Shown piece by piece: positions 58,619 to 64,000 of a DNA stretch of 64,000 nucleotides. The position numbers and the translations under genes are program-made. Position 1 is the first letter of the stretch, and each line of letters opens with the position of its first letter. The notes below the pieces were generated by a model. The model searched no databases and was not told the DNA's origin. It saw only the letters and a program-made list of their open reading frames with translations. This DNA is from Rugamonas brunnea (GTDB lineage Bacteria; Pseudomonadota; Gammaproteobacteria; Burkholderiales; Burkholderiaceae_D): contig NZ_JACEZT010000009.1 in NCBI RefSeq assembly GCF_014042345.1, positions 186,001 to 250,000 of the forward strand, read 5' to 3'.

Positions 58619-59950
58619 TTATTTACGGATCGCCCAGAACTCCATCTGCAAGCCCGGGAATTCACCCGCCACGTGCATGGCAAATCCGGCCGACGTGGAG
58701 AGCTGCTGCCAGTATTCGCTGTTGCGGTCCAATTCAAAATAGGTGAAGCCTGCGTGGAACGGCAACTGGCGCGGCGCCACGGGCAGCGGTCGCAGCGCAA
58801 TGCCGGGCAGCTGCAGATTGACCAGGTCGCGGATCTTCTCCACCGACCCGATCTTGACCTGGCGCGGGAAGGTGGAACGTATGGTCTCCGGCGGCACCTG
58901 GGCATTCACCACCAGCACGAAGGTGGACGACTTCACCAGTTCCGGGTCGCGCAGCACGGCCACGCGGATGCCGAACTGGCGCTCCTCCAGCGGGATGGGG
59001 ACGGCGTGGGTGTCGAGCACCATCGACAGCGCCTCGCGCAAATCGTCGATCACAGGCTGGAAGCTTTCGCGCAACTGATCGTGGCGGTAGACGGGATACT
59101 GCTGCGCGCGTTTGTTGACGGGACTGAAGGTGGCCAGTTCCCCGGCCAGTTGCACGGCCTCGCGGAAGAAGTCCTCCGGGTGCAGTCCCGTCATCGTGGC
59201 CAGATGGCCGAACAGCGGTTCGCTGCGGTTGATCAGTTGCAGCAGCAGGAAGTCCGCGATTTCCGCCGCGCCGGCCGCGCCGGGCTGCGACAGGCGGTTG
59301 CCCAGCGCGTCGCCGCGTTGGTGCAGCAGGCCCACCAGCTCATCAGCGAATGCGCCCAACCGCGCCGCCACCCGCAAGTCCAGGCATGGCGGGCAGTATT
59401 CCGGGTCCAGCACCAGACGGTTGTCGGGCCGGCGCTCGATCACGCGCGCCACGCCAAGGCAGGCGTAGGCGTTGGCCACTTCCGGCTCCAGCGCCAGCCG
59501 CAGGCGCAGCCGGCCCACTTGCATCAGCGCGCTGTTGTCGATGCCGTTGCTGTCCCACGCCTCGTGGTCCACCGTGCCGTAGCGGGCGTAGTTGTCGGGC
59601 GCGGGGCTGTTGCCCGTCTCAGCGATGCCCGGCCGGCGCACGGGCAGCGCCAGCACCACCATCACGTTGCGCGCATCCTCGGGAATGTCGAGCGGCAGCG
59701 GCAGGTCGTCGTCGGCCGGCAGCGTGAACGGCGTCCCGTCCGGCAGCACGGCGTGGCAGGACAACAGGGCCAGCTTACCCAGCGCCAGCTGCTGCTCGTC
59801 GATGCGCAGCGAGGAGAAGCCCCAGGCGTAGGGCCGCAGCCGCGCCACGCGCGCTTCGAGCTGGGTTTGCAGATAACGGTCGTGCTGCTGCAGATGCTGC
59901 GGCTGCAGCAGCATCCCTTCGGACCAGATGACTTTACGGTTCCATGACAT
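58619..59950 (-). CDS. tssK: Type VI secretion baseplate protein TssK
   Basis: A 443-residue baseplate subunit that links the T6SS baseplate to the membrane complex. The start MSWNRKVIWSEGMLLQPQHLQQHDRYLQ is the family's signature N-terminus, and the C-terminal end FAMHVAGEFPGLQMEFWAIRK is equally typical. The start at 59950 is preferred over an in-frame ATG at 59968. It is downstream of the FHA gene by 32 bases. TssJ and TssL, which often follow TssK, are not here; tagF follows instead. Confidence 0.96.
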   Translation of the reverse strand: MSWNRKVIWSEGMLLQPQHLQQHDRYLQTQLEARVARLRPYAWGFSSLRIDEQQLALGKLALLSCHAVLPDGTPFTLPADDDLPLPLDIPEDARNVMVVLALPVRRPGIAETGNSPAPDNYARYGTVDHEAWDSNGIDNSALMQVGRLRLRLALEPEVANAYACLGVARVIERRPDNRLVLDPEYCPPCLDLRVAARLGAFADELVGLLHQRGDALGNRLSQPGAAGAAEIADFLLLQLINRSEPLFGHLATMTGLHPEDFFREAVQLAGELATFSPVNKRAQQYPVYRHDQLRESFQPVIDDLREALSMVLDTHAVPIPLEERQFGIRVAVLRDPELVKSSTFVLVVNAQVPPETIRSTFPRQVKIGSVEKIRDLVNLQLPGIALRPLPVAPRQLPFHAGFTYFELDRNSEYWQQLSTSAGFAMHVAGEFPGLQMEFWAIRK

Positions 59951-59982
59951 GGCGTCTCGCTTCGGCAAATTGTTCGGGTGGT

Positions 59983-61683
59983 TCAGTTCTTGTGCTGCAG
60001 CCTTGCTATCTGTTCCTCGTACGCGGCGGCGAATTTGTCGCCGAACAGGCGCTGGAAGTCGTCATCCGCCTCGCGCGTTATGGCGCCGTACTGCTCGACC
60101 ATGCGGTCCCACATGCGGGCCTTGCGGCTGGCGCTCATCATCTTGTCCATCACCCCGGCCGGCTCCATGGTCGCCTCCACGCGGGCCGGGTCGAAGCGCG
60201 CCAGCACGCCCGCCAGCGCCGCCCGCATGCCGGCAATCACGGCCAGCTCGTGCGACTTGAGATCATCGAAAGCGCTGGCGACGGCTTTCACAGGCGGCAT
60301 GTAGCCGCCCACGGAGCCGGCCAGCATCTGGGTCAGCGCCATATCGGCATCGGGGAAGAATTTGAGTGGATTGTTGGCCTGCGCACCCAGCACCGTCACC
60401 TCCAGCCGCGATTCGCGCTTGGTCATGGCGCGCGCCAGCAGCACGGCCATGGTGCCGGACATGGCCTCGCGCAGCATGGCGCCCACCAGTTCGGCCGTCT
60501 CGGCCGCCGCCCGCGATGGCGTGATGTCGGGCACACCGAGGCCGCGCAGCAACGCCTGCAATACCTGCTGGTCCGCACCGGCGGGAGCGGTGGAGGCGGC
60601 CACAGGATCCGCTGGTGCAAATGCCGCGGGCGTGGGCGCTTGCGTGGGTGCTTGCGCGTGTGTGGGTGCGGTCGCAGCGATCGGCGCGGGGGCGGCGTAC
60701 ACCGGCTGCGCCTCAACCGGCATCAGTAGAGGCGCAGTTGCAGCCGGCGCAGGTTCGACAGACGCGGATAGCGTATTTGAAACGGGGTCGACAGCCATTG
60801 GCGGCGCCTGGACGTGGACGTGCACTTCCACCGCTTCCTGCATCGGCACCTGCACCTGCACCGTAACGGGCGCGGGTGCGAGTGCCATTGGCGCCGCCGG
60901 CACAACCACGGGTGGCGGTGCATACACCGTCTCCGTCTCCACCGCCACGCGGGGCGGAACGAACGATGCCAGCGGGTCGAAATCTTCCGGGATCAGCGCC
61001 ACCGGCGGCGGGACGGGCGCGGCCGGCGCGGCGACGGGCGCGGGTGCCGGCACCATCACACCCGGCATGGGCACGAACTGGGGCGCCACGTGGTCCGGCT
61101 CCGAGCCCCGGAATGCCGATGCGGGCAGATTGGCGGCCCTGCTACGGCCGCCATGCTGGATATTCAGGCCCAGCGGGTCATCGGCCGACGGCGCCACGAT
61201 GGGATCGAAGCTGCCCGTCGCCTCCAGTATCCGCGCGCCGGCCAGCGTGTCGTGCCACGGCTCGTCGCCAAAGGCCGGTGCGCGCGCGCCGGGCGCCGCC
61301 GGCTGCGCCTGGAACGGCAAGGCATCGGAGGTCTCGGGCTGGAACACGGGAATGGCGGGCGGCGCGCTTTCATCCACTTCGGCCACCAGCACGTAGTCGC
61401 CGATCAGCAGCACGTCGCCCTGGCGCAGGCGCACGCTTTTGCCCAGCCCTACCGGCGCGTCGTTGACCCAGGTCGGATTGCTGCCCATATCGGTCAGCAC
61501 GAAATGGCCATCGACGTAATCGACCTTGCTGTGGTTGCGGGAGATGTACTTGCCCGGGTCCGGCAATTCCAGGTCGTTGCCGGCGGCGCGGCCGATGGTG
61601 CCGCCCAGCCGGTCGAAGGTGCGCGCGACGGGCAGCGCCGGCGCTTGCTTTTGGTAGGTCTGGATCCGCAGGGTCAGTGGCAT
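59983..61683 (-). CDS. tagH: FHA-domain type VI secretion protein TagH
   Basis: A 566-residue protein. The N-terminal FHA domain (about 25-95) has the phosphothreonine-binding pattern GTIGRAAGNDLELPDPGKYISRNHSKV and GSNPTWVNDAPV. A long Ala/Pro/Val-rich linker (about 110-375) follows, then a helical C-terminal TagH/ImpI-type domain (LLRGLGVPDITPSRAAAETAELVGAMLREAM; AFDDLKSHELAVIAGMRAAL; WDRMVEQYGAITREADDDFQRLFGDKFAAAYEEQI). In characterised T6SSs the FHA protein is activated by the PpkA-type kinase, so the kinase with its Thr repeats is a likely partner. It lies between vgrG and tssK. Confidence 0.94.
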   Translation of the reverse strand: MPLTLRIQTYQKQAPALPVARTFDRLGGTIGRAAGNDLELPDPGKYISRNHSKVDYVDGHFVLTDMGSNPTWVNDAPVGLGKSVRLRQGDVLLIGDYVLVAEVDESAPPAIPVFQPETSDALPFQAQPAAPGARAPAFGDEPWHDTLAGARILEATGSFDPIVAPSADDPLGLNIQHGGRSRAANLPASAFRGSEPDHVAPQFVPMPGVMVPAPAPVAAPAAPVPPPVALIPEDFDPLASFVPPRVAVETETVYAPPPVVVPAAPMALAPAPVTVQVQVPMQEAVEVHVHVQAPPMAVDPVSNTLSASVEPAPAATAPLLMPVEAQPVYAAPAPIAATAPTHAQAPTQAPTPAAFAPADPVAASTAPAGADQQVLQALLRGLGVPDITPSRAAAETAELVGAMLREAMSGTMAVLLARAMTKRESRLEVTVLGAQANNPLKFFPDADMALTQMLAGSVGGYMPPVKAVASAFDDLKSHELAVIAGMRAALAGVLARFDPARVEATMEPAGVMDKMMSASRKARMWDRMVEQYGAITREADDDFQRLFGDKFAAAYEEQIARLQHKN

Positions 61684-61711
61684 CGGCTTGATCGTCTTGC
61701 TCAGTTAATCC

Positions 61712-63658
61712 TCAGTTAATCTTCACCAGCGCGCCTTCGATGGTCATGATGGCGCCCGATTTTATCTGCATCATGGCGCCCGCCTTGATGGTGGTGTTGG
61801 CATCCGATTCGACCATGATCTCAGGCGACTTGACAGTGATCTTGGCCGGTTCGATCTTGATGCTGCTGCTGCCGACCTTCAGTTCGATCGAGGTGGTGGC
61901 TTCGATTACGATGGTCTTGGAGACGGTCACCTTCTGGTCGCCCGTGATGTCCTCGGTCTGGTTGCCCTTCACCTCCAGCTTCTGGTCGCCCGTGATCTTC
62001 ACGGTCTGGTTACCGCCCACTTCCAGGCTCTGGTCGTTCTTGATGGAGATGGTCTGGTCGCCCTTGTCGGCCTTCTCGAAGCCCACCTTGAGCGTGTCGT
62101 TGTTCTTCACTACCCGGTTGAAGTCCTTCTCGGCCTGAATGAAGATCTCTTCCGAATCCTTCTTGTCCTCAAAGCGGATCTCATTGAAACCGCCGCCGCC
62201 CTTGGAGCTGTTGCTCTTGATGGTGGACTGGGTCTGGTTGGCCGGCAGTTCATACGGCGGCATGGCGTCGCTGTTGTAGACGCAGCCGGTCACCAGCGGC
62301 CGGTCCGGGTCGCCCTCCAGGAAACTGACGATCACCTCCATGCCGATGCGCGGCAAGAACATGGCGCCCCAGCCCTTCCCGGCCCAGCCCTGCGCCACGC
62401 GCACCCAGCACGAACTGTTCTCGTCCTCCTTGCCGTCGCGGTCCCAGTGGAACTGCAGCTTGACGCGGCCATACTTGTCGGTCCAGATCTCCTCGCCCGA
62501 TTTACCCACCACCATCGCCGTCTGCGGTCCCCGCACCACGGGCTTGTCGTAGTACTGCGGCGCGCGGTAGCTGTGCTCCTTGCCGATGGCTGTGAACTGG
62601 CATTGCATGTCGGCCGGCGTGCTGCCGCCCGTGCTGTAGTCGTCGCCCACCAGTTCGTAGCGGGCCGAGGTGACCAGGTACTCGCGATTGAGGTCGCTGC
62701 GCGGATGCTCCTTGAGCGCGAACAGCCCGCCCGGGTACAGGCCGCGCGCATTGGTATCGGCGACGATCTCCTCGCACTGCCCGTGCAGCGCCTCCATGCG
62801 CCCGCGCGCCAGCGCCGTGCCATTGCTGGCCACCGTGTAGCCGCCCGGATAATCGTACATCTCGTAGGCCGCCTGCGAAAAGGCGGCCGCGATGGTGGAC
62901 TTCACGCGCAAGCCGCCGCTGTTGCTGGAAGCGGTCTTCTCGAAGTCGAAATCATTGAGCTCATAGCTGCTGGACTGGATGGTGCCGGCGGCCTCCCAGC
63001 CATACACGGCTTCCTGGTCGATGATGCGCCGTGCAGTCTCGCCCGAATACTCCACCGTTTCATAGCCGGGGATGGTCGCATGGGCGCCGTAGGAATCGGC
63101 CAGCACCATGGTGTGCTTGCTTTCCTCGTGCTTGAAGTAGAAATAGATACCAGCCGTTTCCAACAACCGGCACACAAACTGGAAGTCCGTCTCGCGGTAC
63201 TGCACGCAGTAAGGCAGCGCCTCGTAGGTGCCGCTCAGCGAACCCGCGTCCAGTTCCACCAGACCACCGTAGGCCGCGTCACCGCACACGGCCTTGACGA
63301 TGTCGACCACCGACTTGTCCTGGAAGATGCGGCAGTTCGAGGAGCGCGTCAGCAGCCATAGCCAGGGATGGACCACGGCCTCGTAACGGCACATGGAGCC
63401 GTGCCAGCCGCAACTGGCGAAGCGCGTCACCACGCCGCCGAAATGGCGCTTGCCGCCGGCCGGCAGGTCCAGGTGTATCCCCATCGGCTTGCCCAGCACG
63501 TCGGCGATCTTGATGTCGGACCGGGTGCTGAGCAGCTGCACCCGGTATTCGGACAGGCGGCCCAGCTGCTCCGTGCCGCTCATGCGGTCGAACAACAGCA
63601 CATCGGCGCCCAGTTCAGTACTCACATCCACTTCGCGGTTGGCTTGGGTGATCGGCAT
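61712..63658 (-). CDS. vgrG: Type VI secretion spike protein VgrG
   Basis: A 648-residue VgrG spike that is ejected with Hcp. The gp27-like part covers about 1-370 (ADVLLFDRMSGTEQLGRLSEYRVQLLS; YCVQYRETDFQFVCRLLETAGIYFYFKHE), the gp5-type OB fold about 385-480 (DKYGRVKLQFHWDRDGKEDENSSCWVRVAQGWAGKGWG), and the end is a beta-helix needle of short repeats (GNQTVKITGDQKLEVKGNQTEDITGDQKV). No C-terminal toxin domain is present, so effectors are probably carried by the DUF4280 tip or others. The gene lies 70 bases downstream of the DUF4280 gene. Confidence 0.96.
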   Translation of the reverse strand: MPITQANREVDVSTELGADVLLFDRMSGTEQLGRLSEYRVQLLSTRSDIKIADVLGKPMGIHLDLPAGGKRHFGGVVTRFASCGWHGSMCRYEAVVHPWLWLLTRSSNCRIFQDKSVVDIVKAVCGDAAYGGLVELDAGSLSGTYEALPYCVQYRETDFQFVCRLLETAGIYFYFKHEESKHTMVLADSYGAHATIPGYETVEYSGETARRIIDQEAVYGWEAAGTIQSSSYELNDFDFEKTASSNSGGLRVKSTIAAAFSQAAYEMYDYPGGYTVASNGTALARGRMEALHGQCEEIVADTNARGLYPGGLFALKEHPRSDLNREYLVTSARYELVGDDYSTGGSTPADMQCQFTAIGKEHSYRAPQYYDKPVVRGPQTAMVVGKSGEEIWTDKYGRVKLQFHWDRDGKEDENSSCWVRVAQGWAGKGWGAMFLPRIGMEVIVSFLEGDPDRPLVTGCVYNSDAMPPYELPANQTQSTIKSNSSKGGGGFNEIRFEDKKDSEEIFIQAEKDFNRVVKNNDTLKVGFEKADKGDQTISIKNDQSLEVGGNQTVKITGDQKLEVKGNQTEDITGDQKVTVSKTIVIEATTSIELKVGSSSIKIEPAKITVKSPEIMVESDANTTIKAGAMMQIKSGAIMTIEGALVKIN

Positions 63659-63728
63659 GGCGGCGTCTCTGGCTGGGGAGTGGAGTCGGAATCTTCGTGG
63701 TGGTGGTCGGGGTCGAAGCCGGGTCGGC

Positions 63729-64000
63729 TCAGGGTATCATGGTCTTGGTGGTGCCGGGGTTGCTGAATGTGATCACGCCGCCCCAGTTGCACATGCACTG
63801 AGAGACGTTGTCGAGCGCCGGCATATTGGCGATCAACACGGTCGGCGCGCCCGCCACCCACGGGGCGGCCGTAGCCGGAATGCAGGGCATGGGCGTGAGC
63901 ACCCCCAACGCGGCGGCCGTGGCGGCGGCCACGGTGGGATTGGCCAGCGAACTGCACACGCCAAACGGCATGATGTTGACCAGCGGGATATGGTCCATGA
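63729..64000 (-). CDS. PAAR-like DUF4280 spike-tip protein, 5' end outside window
   Basis: The visible 89 residues (MDHIPLVNIMPFGVC..LTPMPCIPATAAPW..CMCNWGGVITFSNPG) match the C-terminal two thirds of DUF4280 proteins, which cap VgrG spikes in T6SS. In full-length members the segment corresponding to MDHIP is internal, and a Cys-containing N-terminus of about 35-40 residues precedes it, so the ATG at 63998 is probably not the start and the gene is cut by the window edge. It precedes vgrG on the same strand. Confidence 0.85.
   Translation of the reverse strand, partial: MDHIPLVNIMPFGVCSSLANPTVAAATAAALGVLTPMPCIPATAAPWVAGAPTVLIANMPALDNVSQCMCNWGGVITFSNPGTTKTMIP

Noticed and set aside
1..64000. 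CRISPR arrays, tRNA or rRNA genes, prophage or insertion sequences
   Set aside because: Looked for by eye and not seen; only short dispersed palindromes are present.

Overview
The window looks like chromosome of a GC-rich betaproteobacterium. The family mix (UbiUVT, heme-c-fused NirK, single-subunit NorB, PpnN, class I lipase with foldase, RF2 with the classic frameshift, T6SS) and the general protein character fit Oxalobacteraceae of the Massilia / Duganella / Janthinobacterium kind. That placement is an inference from protein character only; no rRNA or other phylogenetic marker is present. I saw no tRNA, rRNA, CRISPR array, integrase or intact insertion sequence.

Region 1 (1-27.8 kb) is an anaerobic nitrogen-oxide island. 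On the minus strand, reading from 7.4 kb to the left edge, lie two NarK transporters, oxygen-independent coproporphyrinogen oxidase hemN, a Dnr-type Crp/Fnr regulator, a chemoreceptor, a beta-carbonic anhydrase and a partial DUF3079 gene. An NsrR-type NO sensor is divergent from norB, which is followed by a DUF2249 gene, a SirB-like gene, the Cu/heme nitrite reductase nirK, nirV, a Sco-type copper chaperone and an anaerobic ribonucleotide reductase set. In that set the glycyl-radical domain sits in its own small gene between nrdD and nrdG. A minus-strand operon (nitronate monooxygenase-like gene, ubiU, ubiV, ubiT, a DGC-domain gene, a ThDP decarboxylase) diverges from a hemerythrin - DUF2249 - membrane protein - PaaX-like set across one perfect TTGAT-N4-ATCAA box. 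Together these genes would take up nitrate and nitrite, reduce nitrite to N2O, and keep heme, ubiquinone and deoxynucleotide synthesis going without oxygen. No nitrate reductase (narGHJI, nap) and no nosZ are present in the window.

Region 2 (26.5-47.5 kb) is mostly housekeeping: glycerate kinase, copA with a CueR-type promoter, a cytochrome b561-like protein, a P-type cation ATPase, a cyclic-nucleotide phosphodiesterase/nucleotidase, prfB (programmed +1 frameshift), a HAD phosphatase, lysS, ppnN, a POT peptide transporter, glpD, mrcA and a TetR regulator.

Region 3 (47.7-54.2 kb) holds a secreted lipase with its foldase and then a tightly coupled four-gene operon: a membrane sensor, a sensor-HAMP-MFS fusion, a periplasmic ABC-type binding protein and a GNAT-like acetyltransferase. 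I do not recognise this operon as a described system.

Region 4 (54.2-64 kb) is one end of a type VI secretion cluster with a post-translational switch: a Ser/Thr kinase fused to a dCache-HAMP sensor, a PP2C phosphatase, TagF, TssK, an FHA/TagH protein, VgrG and a PAAR-like DUF4280 gene cut by the window edge. The structural core genes must lie outside.
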